Assembly (NCBI GenBank): GCA_946902875.1
Contig: OX336340.1
Coordinates: forward strand, 16,631,566-16,695,565
DNA: 64,000 nt
Source of the DNA: Nematopogon swammerdamellus
Lineage: Eukaryota; Arthropoda; Insecta; Lepidoptera; Adelidae
Direction of reading: 5' to 3'
In this document: positions 9,172-19,559 of the stretch, one piece after another
Numbering within the stretch: the stretch's first letter is position 1
Layout: each line of letters begins with the position of its first letter
Program-made: the position numbers and the translations under genes
Notes under the pieces: model-generated
Database searches by the model: none
Told to the model about the DNA's origin: nothing
The model's input: the letters and a program-made list of their open reading frames with translations, nothing else

Positions 9172-11515
9172 CGTTCGACAAGTATGGGACACTCGTCCAA
9201 ACAAACCAAATGAGCCCAAACTCGAGGGGGTTACTAGTAACGGTTGAAGAGTTCCACTGTACACCTCCTGACTCCATCATCAGACCCTCGTCACCAAGTG
9301 TATTGGTAGAAGTATGGGATAGGACACTCGTTCAAACAAACCAAATGAGCCCAAACTCAAGGGGGTTACTAGTAAAGGTTGAAGAGTTCAACTGTACACC
9401 TCCTGACTCCATCATCAGACCCTCGTCACCAAGTGTATTGGTAAAAGTATGGGACACTCGTCCAAATCAACCAAATGAGCCCAAAATCGAGGGGTTAACT
9501 AGTAACGGTTGAAGAGTTCCACTGTACACCTCCTGACTCCATCATCAGACCCTCGTCACCAAGTGTATTGGTAAAAGTATGGGACACTCGTCCAAACCAA
9601 CCATATGAGCCCAAACTCGAGGGGGTTACTAGTAACGGTTGAAGAGTTCCACTGTACACTCCTGACTCCATCATCAGACCCTCGTCACCAAGTGTATTGG
9701 TAGAAGTAAGGGACACTCGTCCAAACCAACCATATAAGCCCAAACTCGAGGGGGTTACTAGTAACCGTTGAAGAGTTCCACTGTACACCTCCTGACTCCA
9801 TCATCAGACCCTCGTCACCAAGTGTATTGGTAAAAGTATGGGACACTCGTCCAAATCAACCAAATGAGCCCAAACTCGAGGGGTTTACTAGTAACGGTTG
9901 AAGAGTTCCACTGTACACCTCCTGACTCCATCATCAGACCCTCGTCACCAAGTGTATTGGTAGAAGTATGGTACACTGGTCCAAACCAACCAAATGAGCC
10001 CAAACTCGAAGGGGGTTACTAGTAACGGTTGAAGAGTTCCACTGTACACCTCCTGACGCCATCATCAGACCCTCGTCATCAAGTGTATTGGTAGAAGTAT
10101 GGGACATTCGTCCAAACCAACCATATGAGCCCAAACTCGAGGGGGTTAATAGTAACGGTTGAAGAGTTCCACTGTACACCTCCTGCCTCCATCATCAGAC
10201 CCTCGTCACCAAGTGTATTGGTTAGAAGTATGGGACACTCGTCCAAACCAACCAAATGAGCCCAAACTCGAGCGGGTTACTAGTAACGGTTGAAGAGTTC
10301 AACTGTACACCTCCTGACTCCATCATCAGACCCTCGTCACCAAGTATATTGGTAGAACTATGGGACACTCGTCCAAACCAATCAAATGAGCCCAAACTCG
10401 AGGGGGTTACTAGTAACGGTTGAAGAGTTCCACTGTACACCTCCTGACTCCATCATCAGACCCTCGTCACCAAGTGTATTGGTAGTAGTATGTGACACTC
10501 GTCCAAACCAACCATATGAGCCCAAACTCGAGGGGGTTACTAGTAACGGTTGAAGAGTTCCCCGTCCACCTCCTGACTCCATCATCAGACTCTCGTCACC
10601 AAGTGTATTGGTAGAAGTATGGTACACTCGTCCAAACCAGCCAAATGAGCCCAAACTCGAGGGGGTTACAAGTAACGGTTGAAGAGTTCCACTGTACACC
10701 TCCTGACTCCATCATCAGACCCTTGTCACCAAGTGTATTGGTAGAAGTATGGGACACTCGTCCAAACCAACCATATGAGCCCAAACTCGAGGAAGTTACT
10801 AGTAACGGTCGAAGAGTTCCACTGTCCACCTCCTGACTCCATCATCAGACCCTCGCCAAGTGTGTTGGTAGAAGTATGGGACACTCGTCCAAACCAACCA
10901 AATGAGCGCAAACTCGAGGGGGTTACTAGTAACGGTTGAAGAGTTCCACTGTACACTTCCTGACTCCATCATCAGACCCTCGTCACCATGTGTATTGGTA
11001 GAAGTATGGAACACTCGTCCAAACTAACCAAATGAGCCCAAACTCGAGGGGGTTACTAGTAACGGTTGAAGAGTTCCACTGTCCACCTCCTGACTCAAAC
11101 ATCAGACCCTCGTCACCAAGTGTATTGGTAGAAGTATAGGACACTCGTTCAAACAAACCAAGTGAGCCCATACTCGAGGGGGTTACTAATAACGGTTGAA
11201 GAGTTCCACTGTACACCTCCTGATTCCATCATCATACCCTCGTCACCAAGTGTATTGGTAGAAGTATGGGACACTCATCCAAACCAACCAAATGAGCCCA
11301 AACTCGAGGGGGTTACTAGTAACGGTTGAAGAGTTCCACTGTACACCTCCTGACTCCGTCATCAGACTCTCGTCACCAAGTGTATTGGTAGAAGTATGGG
11401 ACACTCGTCCAAACCAACCAAATGAGCCCAAACTCGAGGGGGTTACTAGTAACGGTTGAAGAGTTCCACTGTCCTCCTCCTGACTCCATCATCAGACCCT
11501 CGTTACCAAGTTGAA
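9172..11515. repeat. 130-bp tandem repeat, about 18 copies
   Basis: Successive starts of TATTGGTAGAAGTATGGGAC fall 129-130 bp apart (for example 9566, 9695, 9825, 9955). The unit includes CCAAACCAACCAAATGAGCC, a 12-bp palindrome GTTACTAGTAAC and CTCCTGACTCCATCATCAGA. Copies differ by scattered single bases. The last unit leads into GAAATTATCATAATATTG..., so the array probably expanded from one internal piece of a larger element. The open frames seen on the minus strand are repeat artefacts. Confidence 0.95.
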
Positions 11516-12490
11516 ATTATCATAATATTGTATTGTCACGAGAACTCAATGTGTGTGCAAAGTTTCATAAAAATCGGTTCAGTAGAAGTAGTTGAAAAAG
11601 TTGTCGCAAGATTTGAAACAAAGATAGTAACAAACAAACAAACAAATATACGGAGTCAAGCTAAATAAAACCGTTTAAAAATACATTCTACAAGACATAG
11701 ATACTACTTCCCAACAATGAGCCTAAAACTAGTTGGATCCATTTGACTCGATGGAAAAGAATCGCGAAGTATGCTCTCAAAGATTCGGAAAACCCATGTT
11801 TCAGTGCCGTTCAACATGTTATCGCCATGGGTTATAGCAAAATCGGGAACATTTTCATACAAACACTTGAACATCAATAAAACCTATGAACCTCACATAA
11901 GGTCGTGTCAAACTCATGTCACACTGCACTCGTACCTAGGTAACAGTTAAAAGGCTCAGACCAAGGTCTGAGTTAGTAGGATTACTCTATGGGATTACTA
12001 TTTGTTCTTGTTGTCCGGTACTCCGGTCAAGTAGGTAGTTGAATGTATTTGTGATAAAGTTATGTAATCGTTTTGGTCGTGGAGACTTGTTTAATCGATC
12101 TCGTGGTGTTCTGACCCATATCGATACCTATAATAAAAGTATATGTTGAATGTTCTTGTTATTTTATTATACTAAATAAAACATAATTTACTTTACCTTA
12201 TATTTCACATTTATGGATAAAAAAAATAATACTCAGTACTTTGGTACTGAGTAACCGATTTTTGAATCGGTTTCTCCCAATTGATGTTTCTCGTAAACCA
12301 CTGAGTTTGGAGGGCGTAAGTTTAGAATCAATAAATATTTAATTGTACGCGTAATCTTTTATAAAATAAATAATACTCTCCTTGACGGGAAGGACTCGAA
12401 TCTTAAACATCCGAAGGTTGATTTAAGAAATATCTGTAAGGGATAAGTCCGCTATTGCATCTTATGAACATTTTCAGGAATAAAGTATTT
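11515..12490. other. Repeat end and A/T-rich intergenic DNA
   Basis: Positions 11545-11660 (TTTCATAAAAATCGGTTCAG, ACAAACAAACAAACAAATA) look like the 3' end of a lepidopteran retroelement. At 12231-12252 ACTCAGTACTTTGGTACTGAGT forms a small hairpin. A LINE-tail scrap is at about 12425-12490. No coding signal. Confidence 0.35.
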
Positions 12491-12499
12491 TCTATTTCT

Positions 12500-13775
12500 A
12501 AGGAGTATTGATTTTTTCTTCATATTATTTTCTTTAAATGTCGCACTTCACATCTTTAGGGTTTAAAATAAGAAAAGTCAAAATTTCAGCGAATATGACA
12601 ATTTATTACTCTCCACATACTTATACAATAATACACAAGTATACATATATAAATAAAAAATCGTTCACTATTTACAACAATAGCGTCCACAGCACTAGGA
12701 ATATTTGCTCTTCACATCTCTCAAACATGTAGGACACCTTTGGATGCAAATTGAGCCAAAAAAGTAAAGAAACCTCTAAAGAACCCGCCTTATAGTTATT
12801 ATCTTGCTGTTCTGCGCCGAAGTGTATGTTCAATTTAATCGCCAACTGTACTTACCTACTTTAGCACTAAAACAAAATGAGGTTTCACAATTTAGCACTC
12901 GATTTAAATAATTATTATAATAATATTTACATTAAATTAAGCGGATGATACTGTTTCAATTGTAATGAAAGCATTAGGGAAATCTCATTACAATAATATG
13001 AGTTGTGATGATGCAATTTGCTATAGTTCTCTATTGAACCAATGACGATTATTTTGTATTTACAGAAGTCATAAAAAAGGTGGACCTTTTTATAGCAAGT
13101 AGCGTTTTGTTGACTTGGAAAATACGAAGAACTATTCTTTTTCTCTATGCATATTTACTTAGCCGCACAGATGTGTGATGAGATGACAAGTAACCAATGT
13201 CAATATTTATACATATGTATTTATAATTGTATCTTCTAACAATGTGACTGGGAACTAACAAAGTACAATATTTTGAATGTACCTACTTAACTAGTTAAAT
13301 GTAATATTATATCATTATACATTTCATATTTGATTGTACACAGTTAAACATAAAAGATAATAAAATACGAAGCGTATAAGTATGAGGTAATGTAACCATT
13401 TGTTTAATAAATGTGCTAAAATTAAAGTAGGTAAATTTAGATTGTAATGTTCATTTAAAGTTTACTTTAGGTTACATTTCACATTAAAATGTCTCACAAT
13501 GGTGATCAATAATAAAAAAAAAAATTCACGGGAAACATTTCTTTAAACTTAATTATAATATAATTCAAACATTTTTACAGGAATTTTCCCTTCTGCGCTC
13601 ATGTTGAGAAAATCACTATTATGAATTCCCTTCCCTTAATTAGAAAAACGTGTAAATTTTTCCCACCTGCATCCGTGCATAAATGTTAAATATAGAAATA
13701 TCTCCCAATAATGCAATCCCGAGTCCTCCACCAGAGGCGAAGCGTAGTAAACTCATATGTGTCCCTCTGGCGTTA
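12500..13775 (-). other. Tgi 3'UTR and downstream flank, A/T-rich
   Basis: No coding signal was seen. On the minus strand, AATAAA-type signals can be read at 12607-12602 and ATTAAA at several places (for example near 12838 and 13406), so the poly(A) site cannot be fixed from sequence alone. Apart from short A/T repeats I see no mobile element here; this is the least repetitive block of the window. Confidence 0.4.
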
Positions 13776-14200
13776 TTAAATAACAACTCCGCGTCTCAGC
13801 TTACTGTCCTTCTTGCTCGGCTTCTCCTCCGGCTTCTCGAGCAGTCTGGAGATCTGAATCTTCCTCCAGGTGTCGCCGAGAGCTTTCGCAAAGTGGTCGT
13901 CCACCGAAGAGCTTGCGCTGTCGATTTCCATGGCCACATCTTCGCAGATGACGGCTTCTAGAGGAGTTTTTTGTGCGTTTTTGTCTTTGTTTTCTTCTTG
14001 TTTTTGGTTTTTCTCCTTGTCGCTGAGGAAATTGGCGCATGGATCGCTCGGGAACATGATGGGACTGCTGCCGCGGTCCTTGGTGCTGCGCTTGGAGGCT
14101 GCCGGGTCTGAGGACTTCTTCGCGAAGAGGGTCATGTAGTCGTCGCCGAGGGAGCGCCGGAAGTGCTCGTCGATCACCGGGTCGCACATCGACATGGAAC
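13776..14200 (-). CDS. Tgi: Tgi last coding exon (two Tondu domains)
   Basis: Acceptor GTCCGCAG|GT opens a 425-base coding stretch of 140 residues ending at TAA (13778-13776). Tondu 1 reads CDPVIDEHFRRSLGDDYMTLF and Tondu 2 reads VDDHFAKALGDTWRKIQ, about 80 residues apart. Both match the VxxHF-(A/R)-(K/R)-(A/S)-LG pattern that packs on TEAD/Scalloped. The linker has a lysine- and glutamate-rich coil (SDKEKNQKQEENKDKN) and an acidic patch (ICEDVAMEID). The tail is basic (KPSKKDSKLRRG). A GTAAGC at 13804 is a possible donor 29 bases before the stop, so an isoform with another C-terminus cannot be excluded. Confidence 0.93.
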
Positions 14201-14914
14201 CTGCGGACACATGTTTACATTTTAGTTGCGACGTCTAACAACGCTTATTGCTGGTTAATATTCACTACAAAGCTGTTTGTGGGGTAATAAAAAAATTATC
14301 TCTATCAATTTATCCTTTTATTGTTAGAGAAACTAATAAATCTACTTGATGGTAAGTGGCCAACGATTCTCAAATAAATTGTACGTGTATTAATCTCTCG
14401 AGTCACAAAATCTCCACTGCGTGAATTATTGAAATCAATTTCTATAATGTCTTTGCTTGCTACTTTGTTTCTTGATCATTGTGTCATTTCACTAAACATA
14501 TGACCTACTGCCACAAATCACAATAAGCGTATCGTATAGTTTAGATGTTGGAGTGATAGAAGCTACCTGCATAATCATACACTGTACGATAATGGCAGAT
14601 CAACGGTAACGCCACCACCACGGCGGCAGCGCGGCAGCAGGAGAGACAGCAATGCATGAAAATATATGAACAGCTTTCGCACTGACCGGGCGGCGGCGGT
14701 AACATCATGCATCATATGCGGTATTTCATAAATTTTTGTCTCCATTGATGCATGTTTCTTCGTTTTAGCTACAAGGATCTTCAGAAAGTTGCTTCACAAA
14801 TTTTTCACCTTCTCAAATCTCCAAGGATGCCCCCAAGGTTTCGAGGGAGGAGCACTTCTTGGGGAGGTTTCCAAAAGACTGTACGAATCACTATATCTGT
14901 TGGTATGTATGTAC

Positions 14915-15055
14915 CTGTTCCGGGTGCATCGTGTTGCGAGTGTGTGATGACGGTGGCGCGCGGCGGGGCGGGATGCGGGTACGGGGGCGGGGTGGGGCGC
15001 GACTTGAGCCGCATGTCGATGGGCGCCTCCGAGGGGTACTCCGGGGGCGGCCCTC
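14915..15055 (-). CDS. Tgi: Tgi coding exon 4 (PPxY motifs)
   Basis: Acceptor TGTTACAG|GA and donor GAACAG|GTACAT bound 141 bases (2 + 46 codons + 1). The peptide contains PPPEYPSEAPIDMRLKSRP then TPPPYPHPAPPRATVITHSQ and HDAPGT. PPEY and PPPY are PPxY ligands for WW domains. In Drosophila Tgi such motifs contact Yorkie, and their presence separates insect Tgi from simpler Tondu proteins. The exon is strongly GC-rich. The joint with the last exon is in phase (GGT, Gly). Confidence 0.87.
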
Positions 15056-15250
15056 CTGTAACATCCAGCTCGCCGTGTGAAGCAAGTCGCTTGATATTTT
15101 CGTACACTTTGATTCGAGTTATTTTCTACACAATCGGTGGATTCGAATGACTAATTTCAACTTGAATCTGAATCTTAGTTAGTTACTACGATTAAAACAC
15201 TTTCAATGCCAACTACTTGGACGTGAAATTGGCTATGCTTTAAGGTTAGT

Positions 15251-15511
15251 AGAGAGCGTTTCAACTAAAAGTTCCCTTCGCCGTTATGTTGGCTCCACTA
15301 TCTATCTGTCAAAACAGCGTTGAGGGTTGCTATGTGTACAGATTTACCCGTAATTATCGGTATTTATCGTATTTATTATACGGTAAATACCGATTACATT
15401 ATTAGGTAATATAATCTTCACAATCTGGAAACACGAATTTAAGCACTGACAGTGACACTGACAGTGGAGCCAACTTAACGGCGAAGGGAACTTTTAGTTG
15501 AAACGCTCTCT
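15251..15511. mobile_element. 261-bp MITE with 49-bp terminal inverted repeats
   Basis: 15251-15299 (AGAGAGCGTTTCAACTAAAA ... TTGGCTCCACT) is the reverse complement of 15463-15511 with one mismatch. TAGTA flanks both sides (target duplication of up to 5 bp; overlap with the ends makes the size uncertain). No ORF. It lies in the Tgi intron between coding exons 3 and 4. Confidence 0.85.
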
Positions 15512-15668
15512 AGTAGTTTTTTTTAAGCTTAGCCACCCAATTTGGCTGACAAAAAGTTACTGTGACAAGAAAATAGATTGACATCGAAGTTTCTCATCAA
15601 CAGAGAGACCCTCGCTTAGTACAATTAAACAACACCCTAAAAATAAGTTAGGTAAGCGCAATATGGTG

Positions 15669-15992
15669 TTTTTTTTTTATGGATACTGACACCGTTGGCT
15701 ACATCACCTACAACATCCGTGATGTAAGCCCATAACACCGGGTGAACTTGGTGCCACGTCAGTGCTTCCCTTCGGTCGTGCCGGCTACACTGAACTGGAC
15801 GGAAAACACAAACTATTTACATAGCCGTTTCGACCGACCTTTCATTCAGTGCGGTGGTACCAACCCGGGCGGGTTAAACCCTACCACCTAGTAATATAAG
15901 AAGGGAGTCATATCCCTTAGTCGCCTTTTACGACATACACGGGGAGAGATGCAGTGGGGCTATTCTTTTAAAGTACCGGCCCCACACGGTAC
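15669..15992 (-). mobile_element. SINE, head B + tail 1, copy 1
   Basis: Minus strand: GTACCGTGTGGGGCCGGTAC, GTCGTAAAAGGCGACTAAGG, then GGTGGTAGGGTTTAACCCGC, CCACCGCACTGAATG and GTGTTATGGGCTTACATCAC, ending in an A run. Tail 1 is shared with the 5S-headed SINE. It stops about 20 bases from the donor of Tgi exon 3. A second copy is at 30627-30950. Confidence 0.8.
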
Positions 15993-16012
15993 ATACGCTT
16001 CTCAACGTTTAC

Positions 16013-16191
16013 CTTTGCCGTTAATGCCGGCGCCATTGAGTGCAGTTTTGGCGGCGAAGGTCGGTGCGCCGCCGTCGTCCTCATCAGGCGACTCTCCGTC
16101 GCTGTGCGTCGCCGCGCGGACCAACAGCGGCGCCGCGACGCTGCGTCGCTCGTTGAACGACTGCGAACGCAGCGCCTTGTTGCCGCTTTCT
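16013..16191 (-). CDS. Tgi: Tgi coding exon 3
   Basis: Acceptor TGTTACAG|A and donor CAAAG|GTAAAC define 179 bases: one base completing Arg, 59 codons and one base. The peptide runs ESGNKALRSQSFNERRSVAA, PLLVRAATHSDGESPDEDDG, GAPTFAAKTALNGAGINGK. It is disordered in character, with an RSQSFNERRS block (possible kinase/14-3-3-type site, inference) and an acidic SPDEDDGG run. The exon is boxed in by SINEs: one starts about 20 bases beyond the donor and another about 50 bases before the acceptor. Frame and GC-rich codon use argue that it is real. Confidence 0.85.
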
Positions 16192-16242
16192 CTGTAACAG
16201 GTTAAGGTTGGGTTAGGTTAGATTCGGTTTTTATGTAATCCG

Positions 16243-16465
16243 TTATGGGTGGCTGTGTCGGAGGGGCCAAAGCACATGCTCTGACTAGCCAATATCACCT
16301 CCGAGAAGGTAGGTGCCATACAGGAGACTTCCCTGGATTGCTGGGTATACTGGACTAGAGGAGAACACAACCGAGGCTGCTATGCGGCCATCTTACATCC
16401 AGTACGGTGGTACCAACCCAGTCGGCTACAATTTGAGCCTACCACCTAGTAAGGGCCAAGGGAAG
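16243..16465 (-). mobile_element. SINE type C, fragment
   Basis: Minus strand carries GGTGGTAGGCTCAAATTGTA, GCCGACTGGGTTGGTACCAC, TTCTCGGAGGTGATATTGGC and GGCCCCTCCGACACAGCCAC. The same blocks are in the longer copy at 38714-39112 and a scrap near 20370-20470. It lies about 50 bases upstream of the acceptor of Tgi exon 3. Confidence 0.65.
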
Positions 16466-16626
16466 GTTTGTAGTAAATAGTGTACTAGCTGGTCCCACGG
16501 CCTCGCTTGGCGGCAAAATGTCCTATAAACATCCTTAGATGTGCCAGAGCACACAAGTAATAACCTAACGTCAATTGATTGAGTAGTTCTCGACTTAAGT
16601 GAATATAAATCTTCGACGGCGCTTTT

Positions 16627-16725
16627 TTTATGGATACTGACACGGTCACCTACAACATCCGTGATGTCAGCCCATAACACCGGGTGAACTAGGTGTCATG
16701 TCAATGCTTCCCTTTATTTCATGTC
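16627..16725 (-). mobile_element. SINE tail-1 fragment
   Basis: Begins with a T run and ATGGATACTGACACGG; contains ACAACATCCGTGATGTCAGC and ACACCGGGTGAACTAGGTG in plus-strand view, then breaks off. This is a 5'-truncated copy in minus orientation. Confidence 0.65.
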
Positions 16726-17196
16726 GTTACAGCTTTTGCGTTTTACTTAACTGATTAAAAAGCTGTGAAGTGTGTGATTGAGTGGGATTTCTCCAAGATT
16801 GCCTTGTAGGTACATTGATGGTGTACCTACAGGTTTCCTCGCGGTATTTTCCTTCACCGGAGTCAATTCCGAATCGTATGAGAGGATTCATTTAACCATA
16901 CGCAAATGAGCTCTTCCCTCACATGCATTATCGTCGCTTAAGAATGGACACCGTGTAAGAACAATTTTGCAACTTTTCAGGAGAGACAAAAAACTTATTG
17001 TCATATGCTTTTTCACCGAATATACTAAAAAAAGCAAATAAATATTTGGCGCTCTCCGGTAAAATCCATGAAATGTGAGGTTTTCATTGTTTTAAAGATG
17101 CTTTACGCTGTGTTTTTCATTAAAAAAAAAATTGCATACATATCTTACTAATTAGTAAGAATATCTTACTAAGCAGTAAAATCTTATTTACGCACC

Positions 17197-17231
17197 CATT
17201 GCTACAAGGCTATACAAGCCTTGCAGCAATG
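17197..17231. repeat. 14-bp stem hairpin
   Basis: CATTGCTACAAGGC and GCCTTGCAGCAATG pair at 13 of 14 positions around a 7-base loop. A perfect palindrome CTTACTAATTAGTAAG lies about 50 bases upstream. No function can be assigned. Confidence 0.55.
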
Positions 17232-17660
17232 TCGAAGTAACATTTACAGCATTGCGTGGGACATGAAAAGCTTGATAAAACGGTGCTCAGCCATCTAACA
17301 AAGTCAGTGCTATTTACAGCCACTCAAACTCTACCTTAGAGCAATTTCAACGACATCCCCAGTGAATACAATAAGACCGTTTAGGGAGTCAGATTCCATT
17401 GACACGGAACAAGCGATGCTGTTGACCGTCCTAAATCAACAACCGGTAATCGATATTACAGCGTACCAACCACGGAAATACAATATCTAGAAATAGCATC
17501 GACCTTTTAAGAAGTCTGTCTGTAACGTTTAAATCGAAACTGCTGAACCGATTTACATGCAGATTTCACTAATGGAATCTGACATGTCTCGGGATGTTTA
17601 CAGCATTATCACGATATTTGTTCAACTTCGTCACGCTTCTTCACTCACTCATCTTCTGTC

Positions 17661-17920
17661 TTTTTTTTAAATTTTTTTATGGATGCTGACACGGTTGACT
17701 ACATCACCTGCAACATCCGTGATGTCAGACCATAACACCGGGTGAACTGGGTGCCATGTCAGTGCTTCCCTTCATTTCATGTCGGCTACACTGAGCTGGA
17801 TGGAAAACACAAACTATTTACATAGCCGTTTCGACCGAAGACGTTTTGCTCAGTGCGGTGGTACCAGCCCGGCCGGGATAAACCCTACCACCTAGTGGAT
17901 AAACCTTACCACCTAGTAAA
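17661..17920 (-). mobile_element. SINE tail-1 copy, 5'-truncated
   Basis: Minus orientation, from the T run through GACTACATCACCTGCAACAT, GGCTACACTGAGCTGGATGG and CAGTGCGGTGGTACCAGCCC to a doubled CCTACCACCTAGT (17886 and 17906). No head is attached. Confidence 0.7.
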
Positions 17921-18554
17921 AGTGTCTGGTGCAATGGAGTGCTTGCAGACCAAATTTTGATCACAAGGTACAGTGCATGCAATGTATGAGTGGTAATGGC
18001 GTTTCTGGGTACAATATTTCCACGACAACAAAATGCTCGATTCGGTTAATATAGTCGTCTTTGCCGAGAGCGTTTTCAGTTGACTGTAAGCTATCAGATT
18101 TAATGAGGGCCTCACTGAGACAAAGAGCTAAGTTTCAACGATCTGTGAGATTGTTTGGTAAATATTATGACTTCTCGAGTCACATGGACAACTTGACTCG
18201 TTCTGGATGAAGTGATTTATTCTCAGGCAGTTCGAGTAAAATATAATAGAAATTCTTTATTTCACACCAATAATAGAAAAACAACTACATACACATATTT
18301 AATAGCGTACAAATACAACTAAGTTTGGTACATACACATTTTCAAATTTCATGTAGGTGGTCACGTGCTCGATTGAAACTTTCTGCTAAACTTTGTCGAA
18401 AATAGTTTATAAAATTAATTGCATTTTTCAAAATGTCTGCAGTGATTTTATGTTGCATCATTTGAACTTGAGCAATAAGTATTGCACTTCATAGCGCCTC
18501 ATGGGTGAGCGATAAAGGCCTTGCAAAGGGATCCACTGCTAGAAGTTCGCTTCA

Positions 18555-18680
18555 GTATAAACGGCCCGTTCAAAGCGAAGCACTGGCATGGCCCCTAACC
18601 TACTTCCGACAAGAAATAGTGCTGACATCGCGGGCGCCTCTGATGATGTAGGTATGTAGCTTCCGTCTGCTTTCATAAAC
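18555..18680 (+). mobile_element. Old SINE tail-1 copy
   Basis: Shows CAGTATAAACGGCC, GAAGCACTGGCATGGCCCCT and GTGCTGACATCGCGGGCGCC, a diverged version of GAAGCACTGACATGGCACCT and GGGCTGACATCACGGACG in the copy at 18841-19226. Confidence 0.4.
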
Positions 18681-18840
18681 AATACTTCGAATGTGTACAA
18701 GTTCTGTTCCTTTATTGTTTTTTTTTCTTTATTTATTTTGGGATTTATTTTTAATTGAGATTTAAGCATAATTTAGTACACAATATGATTTCTGACCTGC
18801 CTCCGCCATAAAATCCTCCAAAACATAATTATTAATACAT

Positions 18841-19226
18841 CAGCCTCGATAGCTCAGTGGTGCAGACAGTCAACTATCGCTATTGAATGTTAAGCAACGC
18901 TGGGTGCGGTCAGTACTTGGATGGGTGACCGCTGACCGTTGGAGGCCGACCGAGGTTCGGATTCCTCGTAAAACTGTAGGTCCCTTCCCTCCTAATCTTA
19001 CTTGGTGGTAGGGTTTAACCCGCCCGGGCTGTTACCACCGCACTGAATGAAACGTCGGTCGAAACGGCTATGTAAATAATTTGTGTTTCCGACCAGTTCA
19101 GTGTAGCCGGCACGATCAAAGGGGGAAGCACTGACATGGCACCTAGTTCATCCGGTGTTATGGGCTGACATCACGGACGTTGTAGGTGATGTAGCCAATA
19201 GTGTCAGTTTCCATAAAAAAAAAGAT
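18841..19226 (+). mobile_element. Full-length SINE with tRNA A-box and 5S-rRNA-like head (tail 1)
   Basis: The head starts CAGCCTCGATAGCTCAGTGG, with TAGCTCAGTGG fitting the tRNA A box. Then 18889-18932 reads GTTAAGCAAC...GGTGCGGTCAGTACTTGG-ATGGGTGACCGC, the A, intermediate and C internal promoter elements of 5S rRNA in order and spacing. The rest is tail 1 (GGTGGTAGGGTTTAACCCGC, CCACCGCACTGAATG, GAAGCACTGACATGGCACCT) and an A9 tail. A second copy on the minus strand (46468-46833) shows the same fusion, so it is a family, not one accident. Confidence 0.85.
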
Positions 19227-19305
19227 TTCTTATTGTTATTTAAATGCATAGTTCATAAGTAGTTTAGTTTGTCAGTGCCATGTAAAGAAGGGCTAGTTAC
19301 CTTAC

Positions 19306-19471
19306 CTGGGTTTATAGTCAGGTATCCTGGTGGAGCGTCTCTCTCTGCGCCACTTGGCAGTAGGCAGCTCCTTGCTGGCGGCTGGGGCGGGGGCGGGGCG
19401 GGGCGCCGGAGCCTCCGGTGATAGTGTGCGGTCACCCTCCGACTCACCCCCTGATGCCGTGCTGGGGCTCT
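19306..19471 (-). CDS. Tgi: Tgi coding exon 2 (Ser/Pro/Ala-rich segment)
   Basis: Bounded by acceptor CTATTACAG|AG and donor CCCAG|GTAAGG. It adds two bases of a split codon, 54 whole codons (SPSTASGGESEGDRTLSPEA, then PAPRPAPAPAASKELPTAKW, then RRERRSTRIPDYKP) and two bases. The segment is low in structure, with SP sites (TLSPEAP) followed by a basic patch WRRERRSTR that could serve nuclear localisation (inference). Codon use is GC-rich, unlike the intron around it. The frame continues exactly into the next exon, the split codon being AGA (Arg). Confidence 0.85.
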
Positions 19472-19559
19472 CTGTAATAGATAGATACGTAGAAATTAAT
19501 CTTTGAACTGTATGAGACAAGCTGCGTTGCGCTTGCGGCTCCACTAGCGTTAAAGTTTA

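Noticed and set aside
9147..11431. Many 60-120 codon frames with MYSGTLQPLLVTPSSLGS-like peptides
   Set aside because: All are readings of the 130-bp satellite; the unit is not a multiple of three and no start, splice or domain context exists.
9172..11515. CRISPR array
   Set aside because: Units are contiguous 130-bp tandem repeats with no unique spacers, in a eukaryotic sequence.
17197..17231. microRNA precursor
   Set aside because: The stem is only 14 bp and the whole hairpin 35 nt, too short for a pre-miRNA.
18843..18880. A tRNA gene
   Set aside because: An A box is present, but there is no cloverleaf, and the B-box position is taken by 5S-like sequence.
18889..18932. A 5S rRNA gene
   Set aside because: Only the central promoter region is present, inside a SINE with an A tail; the 5' and 3' stems of 5S RNA are missing.
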